This document shows, piece after piece, positions 13,401 to 23,796 of a stretch of DNA of 64,000 nt. Numbering within the stretch: the first letter of the stretch is position 1; each line of letters begins with the position of its first letter. Under the pieces are notes generated by a model. The model made no database searches. It saw only the letters and a program-made list of their open reading frames with translations, and was not told the DNA's origin. This DNA comes from Atriophallophorus winterbourni (lineage: Eukaryota; Platyhelminthes; Trematoda; Plagiorchiida; Microphallidae): NCBI GenBank assembly GCA_013407085.1, contig JACCGJ010018343.1:124001-188000 (forward strand), read 5' to 3'. A program made the position numbers and the translations under genes.

Positions 13401-15267
13401 ATTGATGTGGCATCGAGTGTCTTCGAAGCATGTGCGTAATGGACCTTGGGGTAGGAAATACGCTCTGACCTGATTTGACGTGATTTAATCCCTGTTTACC
13501 CCATCCATGCGGTATGTATGAATTTTTTCCATCAACCTAATTAAATTCATCACCAAACAAATATTCATCAAACAACGTGATTTTCCTTGCATTTATAGGC
13601 TCAATAGAATCACCCTTGCGCATCCGGCCAATCACAGCATCTACGGAATCCGTATTAGTATGTGTACCAAACCATTTGGTATCCAACGCCGAAGTGTTTA
13701 GCAAACCAATTTACTCGATCAATGGGGATGATTCTTCAAGCTGCCCTGAAGCTAACATTACCCTAACCATTTGGAATGAAGTTACCTCAATGAAAGTGCA
13801 CGATTTCAAAGTGGAAAAGACTGGTTGCTTTTTACTTAACAAATTGAATGACAGTAAGTATTCAAGAGTCATTTGAAGGAATTCGGTCATACACATTTAT
13901 AATTTGCTGACAGAGTTATATGTAATGTATTGGCAACAATAGATATTCGAACTTCAATCATGTTGAGCCACAGTTTCTAATTATATTTATTTTAAAATAT
14001 CCCGGTCTTACGCTAGAATCGCGAGAATACGTTCACCAAGTTAACTGTAAAATATTTATTTGGCTTTTCTCTGACCCAGAGGTATGTCAGCATAAATATT
14101 ACGTTTAAATGGTGTACAAGCAAAGAACATCAAGTTATTACATATTATTGTGTCTGTTAACATCGTTTTATCGCGGTTCCTACTTAATCCACGGTAAAAT
14201 TAATGGTTTATACAGCTTAGGACAACAAAATAATGTTCAGTGAATGAATACCAATAATGCTTATTTAATGCGCGTTCCCTTCATGTCGTGGCTAACCACC
14301 ATTAGTTTGTTATTTGACTATGTAGTTCTTGTCCCTGAGTTGAGCTTGCTCACCAAATTCGCATTCACAGTTTTAATCTCAGACCAACTAATAAGCATTA
14401 TTATCTCAAGGATTAAATAGCGATGTTTCAAAATGTTGAGACTTTTCAACGTGCAGGATAACGATATGAATGAAGTTATGAAAAACAATAGTTCCAATGG
14501 ACATAGTATATCAAATGTATGGCTCACAAACGATGTTCGTTTTCATATGTAACCAAAGGTTGCTTCAAATGGTGCTATGGACGAGAAACCGCCGCATGAT
14601 CACATAAAGAATTCAAGCAAATTATTGCCCGTACTACATAAAACTCGCCGACCGTCAATATGTAGGGTTGGAGCGCATGTCAATTTATCAGCGCACTCTT
14701 TCAACAAATGTCTTAGCGGGTGTCATTTCGGTAGACGCCATTTTATACGGTAGCAACCCATACGTCCAAATATCTCTATTTTCATTTTTATGACAAGTGT
14801 GAAATTAGATTTCGAAACATTTCAAAGCATGACTACCAAACAGCTATCTTCGTCCTATCAACACTTGTTTCCATAACACTATAATTTGTACACTCTATTT
14901 TGAAGCATTGAGATACGCGGCGCAAATTCGCTTCAACGATCGCCTGAGTGACTCGTGGTTTCCTGAACCGGTTCGATTTGTGGTCGCCGACGTGAACAAA
15001 CCGAATGAGGATTTTCAACGTTTGACCAGATTACTTTCAGATTTCTATGTGAAAATTTACATTCGTGTCTCCACAGCCGTGCTTCTGGCAAACTTAATAT
15101 TTTCAGCAATCGTGTGTAGCATTCATCGCTACCCAGATATTAAAGCTGAGAAACAAATTGCCACTCAAGAACACTTACACGCGTACACGGAAAATGTCGG
15201 TTTGGATTTGTTGGATCATCCATTGGAATATTTCGAGGTCGTGTCACATCCAGAAACAGATAATTGA
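4146..15267 (+). CDS. Gene A (3' part): type I membrane receptor with FN3-like domains
   Basis: Six exons (4146-4403, 4475-4710, 5635-5768, 8016-8210, 13599-13853, 14906-15267) join in consistent phase (0/0, 0/2, 2/1, 1/1, 1/1, 1/end) into 1440 coding bases, 479 residues plus TGA. The upstream exons must lie left of the window, because 1-3900 holds only retroelements. Residues 1 to about 390 form FN3-like beta-sandwich domains (VLLKWDKP, NFVKVAWSNPG, YYLSLRMYAGNEVLYGG, LRYAAQIRF). Residues 410-432 form one hydrophobic helix and 433-479 a cytoplasmic tail. The tail has two tyrosine contexts (YTEN, YFEV) but no kinase, phosphatase or other known domain, so signalling would need a partner. It is a paralog of gene B. 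The family is not recognised; it could be a class I cytokine-receptor-like or adhesion molecule. The exon model is strong and the function unknown. Confidence 0.88.
4475..4710 (+). CDS. Gene A exon: FN3 second half
   Basis: It follows a 71-base intron (acceptor ttttgtag, donor gtgagt); phase 0 in, 2 out. It includes IIDYSSLDVSRCLTG and HFALVSGLSWNTHIKFQT, the later strands of an FN3-like domain. The duplicate is 58929-59164, of equal length, with about 19 amino-acid differences out of 78. Confidence 0.9.
5635..5768 (+). CDS. Gene A exon: FN3 first half
   Basis: Acceptor ctgacacag, donor gtttgt; phase 2 in, 1 out. The join to the previous exon gives GIPSEDVTFKTLNPMPNF, then NFVKVAWSNPGVGYTHYYLD, the typical B and C strands of FN3. 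It is 134 bases, the same length as 60219-60352. Confidence 0.88.
6062..6600 (-). mobile_element. RTE 3' fragment in gene A intron
   Basis: This antisense decayed RTE piece holds the 3' end ('gttgtagttgacctc') and the counterpart of the ISWMD / TNAEVLS / MVYSACVLNALLYGSETW region of the better copy at 23718-26795. No frame is open. It is shared with 60632-61340 in the duplicate, where about 180 bases lost here are still present. Confidence 0.8.
6790..7340. repeat. Foldback pair of a dispersed repeat around an RTE scrap
   Basis: A repeat with core 'aaaccggtcgtggtgtgtg' and 'gaaaatgcatgcaaatga' sits on the plus strand at about 6795-6905. It recurs inverted at about 7140-7340. Between them lies a short antisense RTE fragment (about 6960-7110). 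The long open frame here (6898-7446) crosses these repeats and has no coding character. The duplicate is at 61560-62500. Confidence 0.65.
7442..8015. other. Intron, no gene seen
   Basis: Ordinary intron sequence before the exon at 8016, conserved in the duplicate at about 62620-63195 with scattered substitutions. The open frames on the opposite strand are not conserved as frames, and no motif is recognised. Confidence 0.6.
8016..8210 (+). CDS. Gene A exon: FN3 second half
   Basis: Acceptor cttcacag, donor gtatgt; phase 1 in, 1 out. It reads APLQPSGARTFSLKTFKL, AWITSLQGGRTYYLSLRMYA, then NEVLYGGTIEVQTT, an FN3 E-F-G strand pattern. It is 195 bases, the same length as 63196-63390. Confidence 0.92.
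8211..9307. other. Intron with MITE/SINE-like repeat
   Basis: About 8436-8760 is a member of the dispersed repeat ('gggtttgactcatctgcatg' at the left, 'gatgaaaacgcatgtaaatg' further on). The match to the right duplicate ends at 8821 only because the window ends there. 8822-9307 is AT-rich with nothing recognised. Confidence 0.55.
9308..9455 (-). mobile_element. RTE 3'-terminal fragment
   Basis: Antisense copy of the RTE end: 'tgttgttgttggcctccgtc' (the reversed CAA-rich tail), then the region matching the C-terminal RTE zinc-knuckle segment. It is about 150 bases and heavily truncated. Confidence 0.78.
9456..10414. other. Intron of gene A, nothing recognised
   Basis: AT-rich sequence with only short unrelated open frames on both strands. 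I see no domain, repeat or splice-flanked exon here. Confidence 0.5.
10415..10660 (+). mobile_element. Remnant of a second RTE family (C-terminus)
   Basis: Broken plus-strand translation gives LYRLGHVLQMSGDPLSKEV followed by LGGQTVTWHR. This resembles the C-terminal region that many RTE-like elements carry after the RT (WLGHV.RM...GGQ..TW.R). It differs from the RTE family elsewhere in this window. Frames are destroyed. Confidence 0.55.
11110..13210 (+). mobile_element. RTE retrotransposon remnant in gene A intron
   Basis: This is a plus-strand degraded copy of the element seen antisense at 23718-26795. Endonuclease parts are readable at 11170-11430 (VTALKEARLPDTG, SDEPRLRGVGFAVRNSLLKA) and near 11560 (a GDFNARVG-like stretch with stops). 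RT parts are readable at 12310-12780 (KIITLFTGDRGGCNNYSRIS, then STIDMIFELRQLQ). The palm is deleted, and the C-terminal region and 3' end resume at about 12840-13210 (ERRSRRRRAT, then 'gtgatgtacatccatggtcg'). Many stops and an internal deletion are present, so it is inactive. Confidence 0.88.
13599..13853 (+). CDS. Gene A exon: first part of last FN3-like domain
   Basis: Acceptor atttatag, donor gtaagt; phase 1 at both ends. The join gives RDGSIESPLRIRPITASTES, then SSSCPEANITLTIW and GCFLLNKLND. It occupies the place where a third six-exon module would begin but differs in length and sequence from exons 4 and 10 of gene B. It is the entry to the membrane-proximal domain. Confidence 0.88.
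13854..14905. other. Intron of gene A, nothing recognised
   Basis: AT-rich intron between the last two exons, in phase 1 at both ends. Neither a transposon nor a further exon is recognised. Confidence 0.6.
14906..15267 (+). CDS. Gene A terminal exon: FN3 end, membrane helix, tail
   Basis: The acceptor tattttgaag restores phase (A|CA gives Thr), so the junction reads LNDTLRYAAQIRFNDRLSDS and continues WFPEPVRFVV. This looks like the last strands of FN3, with a degenerate WSxWS-like loop. The helix IRVSTAVLLANLIFSAIVCS follows at about 15055-15123, then basic HR and a 47-residue tail ending at TGA 15265-15267. The tail holds HAYTENVG and LEYFEVVS, possible phosphotyrosine sites, and no proline-rich Box1. 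Confidence 0.93.
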
Positions 15268-15377
15268 ATCGAGAGTATTTTTCCGTGTGTTTTGTGAATA
15301 TACATTTGGGGTGCAATGTCTCGTGTTCTACACATTTGAACACAATCAAACTTACGTTCACAGTATTCCTAAAAAAT

Positions 15378-15383
15378 AATAAA
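15378..15383 (+). promoter_or_regulatory. Polyadenylation signal of gene A
   Basis: A canonical AATAAA lies 111 bases after the gene A stop codon, a normal distance for a short 3' UTR. Confidence 0.65.
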
Positions 15384-17559
15384 CCATGGAGATTTAATTG
15401 TATCACGTTAATATATACTTTCAAATATTTCGTGGATTTGACATCAAAACAACAGCTACACAAAGTTTCGGTTACAGGTTAATGAATGATATCACATGTG
15501 AATCAAAACAAAACAAACTACATTTTTGCCATATGTTCCATGTTCAACAGTGTCATGACTACGATTTCTCTTCGGATATTATAGAATATATTTAGTTTAA
15601 TATCATCAGACCGCCAATGCCGACATTTTCGTTCTATAATAGCAATGTGCTGTTGATAGGCAAATGGCCAACATTTACAATTAAGTTTGTATGTTGTTGT
15701 CAGTTGATTGTCTTGGATACACTATAAAACTGGTTTTTATGTTTGCCCTCATCAGGTGCATACGGTAAGATTAGATTCAGCTAGCCTTGAATCAGAAAAA
15801 TCGGCATGCATCAAAGCTGAGAAGTTGCTAGCAGCGTTGTTAGCGCTCAAATTTATCTCATCATGTAATTTGAATGCCTATTGGATCAATTAAACGCAGA
15901 TAAAACCAGATAAATTACACGTCAATTAAAACTGAAAATACGTGTCTAACTACTGTTTTTAATGTGAGTAATATGAAACTCAAAAAATAATAAATCTTTG
16001 AATTATTCATTTAGACAAGTAACAGACAAAAATAGTAGAACGCATCAATAATGTTTCGTAGAGTAAGGCAGCCCCATTTCACGTGTTAGACAGTCTATCG
16101 AATAAAATCCTAGGTTGGTGGGTATTTTCATCATGCGAGCATTGGGAAACTCAGCACTATCGTCAACGAACGTAGAAGCAATTAGTTTGTTAACCCATTA
16201 CAAATGAGGGATAAAAACTGGGATTAATTAAACACAAATTTACATTTAAGTTAATAAGTTGTTGTTGTTGTTTAACTTTTATGTCAACATTGAACTTGGA
16301 AGTATATCACAATCGCATAGTTGGAATATACAATGTAAACACGCGACACACAGAGACAGAATTTATAATTTAATTTCAAGTATGTTTCATTTATTCGCCC
16401 AATTTGGAATTATTATGTGAAATGGCTCTCACTGAATACTTGATTGGCCGGGAACTTTTTCAAATGAACTTAGAGAATTACCCTGACGCAGAAAAAAATA
16501 ACCCCGTTATAATTATTATTATTTATTTAATTGATAGTGCCTAAGAGTGAATTTAGACGGCGAATGTTCAAGAATTGATATGTATCGTGGAAAAAATTGT
16601 GCGATAAAAGGGTTCCTTGAAGCATACCTCCATCAGCGAGAAATAAAGTAGCCCGCAGCTGGTTGATTTTAACGAATTAAGATCTATGGGAATAAATCCA
16701 CATATCAATTTTATTAATTTGGCAAGTATAGTTAACGCCTTGAGTAGGTTATAAAGTCAGGATTCATCGATTTATGGATCAACATGTTAGCATTTTACAA
16801 CACCACAGGATTATGCTATAAAAATGTAAAAAATAGTAGTAGCTAACGTATAGAGTCTATCAGATATTTGACTAACGAATAATGTTCATTTGCCTATATA
16901 AATCCAATTTCTCTTTAAATATTATCATACAACACGAGTTCATCAATTGTTGAGTTATAGGATTCCAGTAAAATATTGTTCATAGGTTGAAAAATGACAC
17001 TGGCAATCAATACAGGACCATTGATGTATGGGAAATTGAGATAGATATGATCTACAGAGTCAAACGTCCTAATGTAGATTTTACTAATTATTTACTGTCG
17101 AGCTGTTTCTAACTTCTGGGAATTTGACAAGCAACAACATCAACTCAATAGTGTTTCATTGTTATGAAAATCCGTCCTTATCCATCACGGATGGTATCCT
17201 CAGCAGTCGAGCATAAACTAAGATCTCCATGGCTTCTAAAACATACAAGAGTAGGCTAAATGGCAGAAATTTCCTTTAGTATTCTTGGGAACTGGTGTAA
17301 TTCTAAAAGATTAGGTTGGATGCAAGCAGAGAGACAACGGTTGGTAATGGAAGCTATCGGTTTGACGATCAATGATGCACAGAGCTTAAGTAAATATCGT
17401 TTTACCCATGACCAGGGGCTATACTTGCTTTAAACCTAAAACGCCTCATGAAAACATCATTTTCCCATACACCGAAATATTTGCAATCAAACTGTATAAA
17501 GGTGAATTGTGTAATTTTTATGCATACGTGTGCTTCGATCAACCACTTATTTGATATCT
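15384..17559. other. Intergenic region, nothing recognised
   Basis: AT-rich DNA downstream of gene A. A short 'gttgttgttgttt' run at 16260 resembles the RTE tail, but no RTE body joins it. No coding signal, tRNA or clear repeat was found. Confidence 0.5.
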
Positions 17560-17690
17560 TGTAGCAGACAGTGACTATACACACTTATTTATGGTACACT
17601 TCTATTTACTCCATCTTTCGCTAACATGTGATTCAAAGTCTGTTTGCATTACCTGTATATTGATTGACCGTCGTCGCCAGCCAGTGACAT
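17560..17690 (+). repeat. Gypsy 5' LTR (partly defined)
   Basis: It begins 'tgtagcagacagtgactat' and includes 'ttctatttactccat' and 'ctaacatgtgattcaaa', all repeated at 21319-21440. The right boundary is set only approximately, because the two copies have diverged there. Confidence 0.7.
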
Positions 17691-18005
17691 CGAACAGTTC
17701 AAAAAATCACATGGCGCGACATATATAAAGAAGTGCATACTAAGAGCAACTAACAAGAGGATATCGGAGACATGAACATCAGCAGACAGCGAACAACAAA
17801 CTTGATTGTTCTGCATAACGCTGTCACTCCAGAAAAGATAAGATTCAGAATACGAACATTGTTCTTTAAGCCAAGACGAAGGGGTTCAAAAGACAAAGCT
17901 GTCGCTATCGCAGTCATCAGAAAACACCACTATTACCCAACCGAACTGGTGAGCCCGGCAATGAACACACAGTGATTTTGTTCCTGTTCATTAGACGATT
18001 CTGCA

Positions 18006-18440
18006 TTGCATAAAAATTTACATGCTATGCCGCACATGAGTGAGCCTCAATGGGTTTCTAGCCCGGTGACTATTAGCATGATCACATTCACTATTTCCCA
18101 GTTCTGGACTCAAAATACAGAGCTGTGGTTCGTGCAAGCTGAATCCTACTTCGAGCTTGAACTTATAACCCAAGATAAGCTCATGTTTCATTATGTGATT
18201 AACTCACCCACATGCGAATCACTGTCCTTAGTTCAAGATATTTCGTGGATTAAAACAGCCCCGATCACACGACTCACAGAGTCCAAACAGCTCCGTATTC
18301 AGTGGCTTTTGACACAGAAAGTCCTCGGGGATCGAACTCCGTATGAACTACTTGAAAGCATGCAAACGTTAGTCAGTAGCTCAACGATCGATGAGCGCTT
18401 CTTGAAACAGCTCTTCTTGTAACGTCTCCCAGTACATGTT
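18006..18440 (+). pseudogene. Gypsy gag remnant
   Basis: An open stretch of 138 codons reads FWTQNTELWFVQAESYFEL, DKLMFHYVINS, LLTQKVLGDRTPYELLESMQ and RFLKQLFL. This is the capsid-region pattern of Gypsy elements (W-x-x-x-E-x-x-F, then L.GDR.P..LL..M). A stop follows LKQLFL, after which RLPVHVQ continues in frame. Only part of gag is left. Confidence 0.85.
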
Positions 18441-19289
18441 CAACTAATATAAGCTAACTTTGTGTACATGATTGGTATATCACAACAAGAGGGAATGCGG
18501 ATAAGTTCGTAGTGATCAGGTAACTCACTGTAAGGACGGTCACGAAGGCGGATCCAGCTGACGAAAACCACAGTCGTGCCATTCGCAATTTGTAAATTCG
18601 ACTCAACAGGCTTATGAGGGATGAGAGTCCCAAGATGAGTCGCAGCGCAAAAAAAGGTTTCTGCTGGTACTATGCGCGCTTTGGAGGTAGTACACGAAAG
18701 AGTTCTAAACCGTGCTCCTTTTAGAAAGCGGGGAACTCGAATGTCAGGTCGTGATGGCGTCTGCGAATACTGGCATTTGTCACAATGGTAGCCTCTTTTA
18801 AGTACGAGATGTTAATACATACATGAAGTTTCTCGACGATACTGGAGCTCAGATAAGTGTGATAACTCAACGGTTGCAGGACAGAAACAAATTATCCAGT
18901 ATCGTGTTTCGCGCATCAATGGTACAGCTATACATACATACGCTAAAATACTTGAGAATTCGAGGAAAAATCCTCACCCTCAATTTAGGTCTTCAACAAA
19001 CAATCAATTGGGTTTTCATAGTCCTATAATGGACTTGGATATATTCCAACGCCAATGTGAAGTTGTAGAACCTAGGCGGTGCAAACTCATTGATGGCGTA
19101 ATGAACCTGAACATAAACGGCTCACAAACTATATGTAAGTCTCCCATCATCAACAGCGATATATAACATTTCAGCCCACCGTGCAAAAAGCTAATAGAGT
19201 GTTTTATGCGTATCACAATTCCTAACTACCAGATGTCAGATGAAAAGAATGACGTCAACCACCAGATCATAACTACAGGGGACCCATGC

Positions 19290-20100
19290 TTTAGCAGACC
19301 GCGGAGGTTTGCACCGGATAAGCTTGAAATCATCAAAAGCGGATTCGAGTAAATTTGGCAAACGGGAACTATCCGGCCTTCCAGCAGTACTATGGCGAGT
19401 CTACTACACAAGGTTCCTAAGAAAACAGCCAACGACTTTTGAGCTCTCGATAAGCTCATGAAACGGGATAGGTATCCATTCACGCATTTGCATGATTTAT
19501 CCATGTCCCTGCATCATAAGCGAGTGTTCAGCAAGATAGATCATGTTCGTGTGTATCACCAAATTTAGGTTCACCCAGCGGACGTGTCAAAATCTACAGT
19601 GACCACACCAGTTGGTCTCAGCGAGTTTTTACGCATGCCATTTGGACTGCGCAACGCCGGGCAAATGTTGAAACGTTTCATGGATCAGGTTACGCATGGC
19701 CTGGATTCCGTCTTCGTCTAGTGGAACGACATTCAGGTCGCTAGTCGCTCCCACGATAAACACCTACAGAATCTCAAACAATTGTTCGAACGCTTACATC
19801 ATTACGGAGTTGTCATCAATCCCTCCAAGACGCAACTCGGACAGGATTCCATGGATTTTCTCAGCCATTTCGTCGAATGGAAGCCCATTAAACCCCTTAG
19901 AGATAAAGTTGACGCCATTCAAAGCTTTCCATTGCCTGACTCTCTCATCCAGCTGCGCAGGTTTGTTGGTATGGTCAGCTAATATCGCCGCTTTACACCA
20001 AAGTTTTCAGAGCTATGCCACACCCTGACCGATCTATTCAAGCTGGACAAAAAGCAGTTTCGAATAGATGAGGACGACAAGGAAGTGCGGGAGATGGCCT
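19290..20100 (+). pseudogene. Gypsy reverse transcriptase remnant
   Basis: Broken frames carry [61 protein letters not shown] and PDSLIQLRRFVGMVS. These are the successive RT blocks of Gypsy pol, ending in the connection/RNase H start (FSELCHTLTDLFK). Stops interrupt several blocks, and the catalytic Asp-Asp pair is lost. Confidence 0.88.
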
Positions 20101-21318
20101 GAGCCTGACTTTCTTGTCAAAAAGCCCAAGTCCAACGCCACATACGGAGCTCAATAGGAACATATGACGACAACTGCACGCGTTTAAGCCATGTTCATAT
20201 CAACATTGTTGGACCGCTGCGATATGGCTGCTGGCTGTACCCATCCAGGACATCCATTTAGAAACGATATCTAGAACCTCTGTTGCACACTAGATTGCTA
20301 ATTACGGCACACCAAAAATCGTGACTACAGACCGCAATGTGCAATTCGAATCGAAGCTAGTCCAGACCTCACAAGGTTGCTCGAAAAAAAAACGAATCGG
20401 GAAGACAGCCTATCACCCTGCAACAAATGGGATGGTTGAACGGATGCACAGACAGTTATGAGCATCCTTGATGGCTCAATCAGACGCGAACAACTGGTCT
20501 GAAGCCTACCTCTAGTTCTGCTGAGCATGCGAAACTTGTTCATACAGGATTTGGGATGATAATGAGCTACTGAACTACTATGAAGTTTTCAGCGAACCTC
20601 GTACACGGATCACAAAGTAACCAATTCATCGACCCTAGCGATTTTGTACACCGTTGGCGTGTAGTTATGCGGAGTATACAACCGAAACAAAAGAGCAGCG
20701 CAACGTACATTCCGGTACGGTTATCTACCTGGTTCCATGTAATGGTCAGGTTAGACGCAGTGGGTAACAAACAAGAAGCACCCTACGGCGGTCCTTTTGA
20801 AGTCCTCAAATGTCAGCCAAGTTACTTCGTCGTCGACATCAAGGGTGGAAAGGAAACGAAATCCATCGATAGATTAAAACCAGCCAGAGCCAGAACTAGG
20901 TGGAAACGGGTCAACTAATTCACATAAAATAAAACAAGTCACTCAAGCAATAGATAACAATAACACCCATGTTGAACGTAAAACCAGATCAGGTCGCCTC
21001 GTTTATTTCCCCGATAGATTATCATTTGCATGTACTTGATAAACAAACATTTGGCCCACTCTTCTTTTCACTTTCAACGTATGGTGTGGTAGATATCACC
21101 TCTGAATGAGAAGCACTATTTTCCTGTAAAGAATACCCTCAGATATCATTGGAGTGAATGGCAATGATAAGCTATTTACACTTATCCGCCCATAAACTAT
21201 GGATATCGACTTTGCCAGGCGTGCTTAGAACAGGTGCTTTCTATTATTTCGGGCCTCCGAATCGTCTATTTTTAATCCCGAGGATCGGCGCCGTGTTCCC
21301 AGTACTGGTGGGGGCCTG

Positions 21319-21440
21319 TGTAGCAGACCAGTGGCTCGATACATTTATTATTGTAAACTTCTATTTACTCCATCCTTTGCTAACATGTGATTCAAAAATC
21401 TGTCTGCATCACCTGGGATTCTGGAGACAACACCGTCACT
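21319..21440 (+). repeat. Gypsy 3' LTR (partly defined)
   Basis: It begins 'tgtagcagaccagtggctcg' and repeats the 5' LTR segments in the same order with about one difference in ten bases. The divergence indicates an old insertion. Confidence 0.7.
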
Positions 21441-22569
21441 AACGCAGTCATCATAAAACTCAACTAATGCCTAAACAAAATCTCAGTTATCATGCATGTA
21501 TACCCAATATCAAGTTTCTGAGCTCCTCCCAAATCAGCGTTGTTGATCCACGGATCAAAATCATCCTTATGATTGGGATTTCATACCTCAGATGTAAGTT
21601 CAAAGCGATTATATAGTCTAGGTTTTAATCGTAACTTTTCCCATGTACATCAGATTAACCATCTCGTTGCTAATAAGAATAAACCCATATGTTGGTCTCA
21701 GTAAAATCGCACAACGCGTAAGAAGTGATATTACTTGATTCCACTTAATCAGGGTTCTACTCAACATTCCACGTTTTCTATGTGTTCGAATAAGTATTCA
21801 GCTTCCAAACCGCTAAGAGTACAAAACTTTGACCAATTTCCAAGTCACATTTTCACTTATTCACAAACATTTCTGCTTGAAAATTGTGCTCGTTTGTGCA
21901 AATTTCGCTGAGCGCTTCAAAGAGTTAGCGTTGAAACGTTGGGATTATTAACGAGCGGTTTTACCTTTACGCTTAAGTGAAGGGTTGCTATGTTTTTATA
22001 GGTGTTTGTCGTATCTGGGACGGAGATGTAAGAAGTTCAATTATTGATCGCTGTTGAAAACACGACGTCATGTTTCAGGTTTCATTCTTTCTAGCACTTG
22101 AGAAATCTATGCACTTCAGGTCGAAGGGATGTTTTACAAACCGTGCAATTCAGAAGCTAAATCAAAGGCAGAGGAAATTTCACCCTCAAGAACTCAGGAC
22201 AAAAACAATGCGTTCGAAACGTTTACTAAAATTTGAGAATGATGTTTGCTTAACGCAAGCAAATACCTAAGCACAATGCCACAGAAATTTTGAGCGGATA
22301 TCTGTGCCAGCAATTTCACGTAGTCTATCGTTTTCGGAACAAAAATGAGTGATAAAATTGTTCATTGAAATGTTTTTCTGATCGATGCATTGTTTAGTAA
22401 CGAATGAAAAGTTGATATCAAGGGATAACGACACAATGCAACGATTGAATTGAATATAAATTAAATGCGAATATTTTCCAGTGAGCACATCAAAAGTATA
22501 AGAACGGATGTCTCATTGTTTCCTCAGTATACAACTGAGAATTATTTCGGGAATTCAACAGGGCCGCAA
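21441..22569. other. Intergenic region, nothing recognised
   Basis: No domain-bearing frame or known repeat was seen. The short open frames at 22070-22270 and 22267-22488 have no recognisable content. Confidence 0.5.
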
Positions 22570-23390
22570 CTAAGCCAACTCATGGATTGATTCATCGATT
22601 CTGACTGACGTAATCTCCCACACAAGCTGCGAGACACTAAAATAATCACATCATTAAAGAATAAGGGCGATAGACCACTGCACCAATGATCGGGGAATAT
22701 CTCCATAAATTTCGTTGGCAAATAGTTTGCTAAAGTTTCTTCAAAGCTTTATGGGTATTAGCTGATAAATTCTAATCCGAAATTAAGTGTGGGTTCCGCA
22801 ATGAAATTCTAACCGCAGAGATGATTGTATGTGTAATATAACTTCAAGAAAAGTATCGGGACAGCGTAAGTCATTACACCCCACTTTTGTTAATCTGATA
22901 AAGGTATTAGGCTGCAGTACCTTTTCAAAATGCTTTCTCTGCTACATTAAAATTTAGCCGCGCTTTCAAATTTCAATACGTTCTATCCCCCAGTGCGGCC
23001 TTTTCTTTTTTACGCTCTGTAATAATATTGCAAGTTGTGGTCAGAAGATATTTATGTAAGCACACGATCTGGAGTCGAGCATTTTTAACGTGTACCGTTT
23101 GACAGCACTAATTAGGCTATGGCACCACAATGCTTCCTTCATAGCTTACTCAAAATAGCAGCTCTATTACCTAATGGACTGCTTTCCATCAGCATTGAAA
23201 GATTCTGAAATTATTACCATCATGAACATATACATCGTTTTTGGTCAAGAGAATCTATCTCCTCTAAACATGAGTGTTCAGAACCGTACACTTGAATTAA
23301 TACATCATTTCACATATCTCGATTCAAATATTGTGGATAACCTCTCAAAACAACGGAGATTAGTAAACGTATTTTTAGTGGAACCATGAG
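22570..23390 (+). mobile_element. RTE remnant
   Basis: Plus-strand pieces of the window's main RTE family: a LRDTKIITSLKNKGDR-like stretch near 22630 and ELIHHFTYLDSNIVDNLS near 23295-23345. Frames are broken everywhere and both ends are missing. Confidence 0.75.
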
Positions 23391-23796
23391 ATTAATGTGA
23401 CGACTACGCCATCTATTTTACATCTGCTTGCTTATTCCATTAATTTACCAGAAACGAAGTGAAAAATGTTCTGATTGTATCACAGTTCTGTGTTGCATTG
23501 TATCACACACAATCCTGTGATTGTGCCATCATCTGCGAGAGTACCATTCCTTTATTGCATGTAGTCAAACGGGATCAATTGAGTTCGAAAAAATGTGAAT
23601 TGTTTATCAAAATAGAAATTATACTTTATGTACTAACGAAGCTTGACATTTTCCTCAAATTTCTAATTTTTACTCGCGAAAATTTCAGCACTTAAGCCTC
23701 GATTGTTTAAAAATGACTGTTGTTTGTTGGCCTCCATCGGTCGATGTCGACCATGGATTACATCACAATAGCATGAATTTCATGTTTTGCAGCTTT

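Larger units (their letters stand above)
17560..21440 (+). mobile_element. Gypsy-type LTR retrotransposon, degenerate
   Basis: The body is bracketed by direct repeats beginning 'tgtagcagac'. Order of remnants: gag (about 18006-18440), protease with the DTGA motif (18823-18910), reverse transcriptase (about 19290-20080), integrase pieces (about 20200-20540) and a C-terminal integrase tail (20580-20918, PYGGPFEVLK and RLKPARA). This order (PR-RT-IN) is that of Gypsy. Every part carries stops or frameshifts. The RT position normally reading Y-x-D-D holds a stop and 'WND', so the enzyme is dead. No env-like frame follows. It lies between gene A and the relict paralog. Confidence 0.92.

Noticed and set aside
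17772..17975. Open frame at the start of the Gypsy element as a host gene
   Set aside because: It lies between the 5' LTR and the gag remnant and has no independent features; most likely element leader or gag start.
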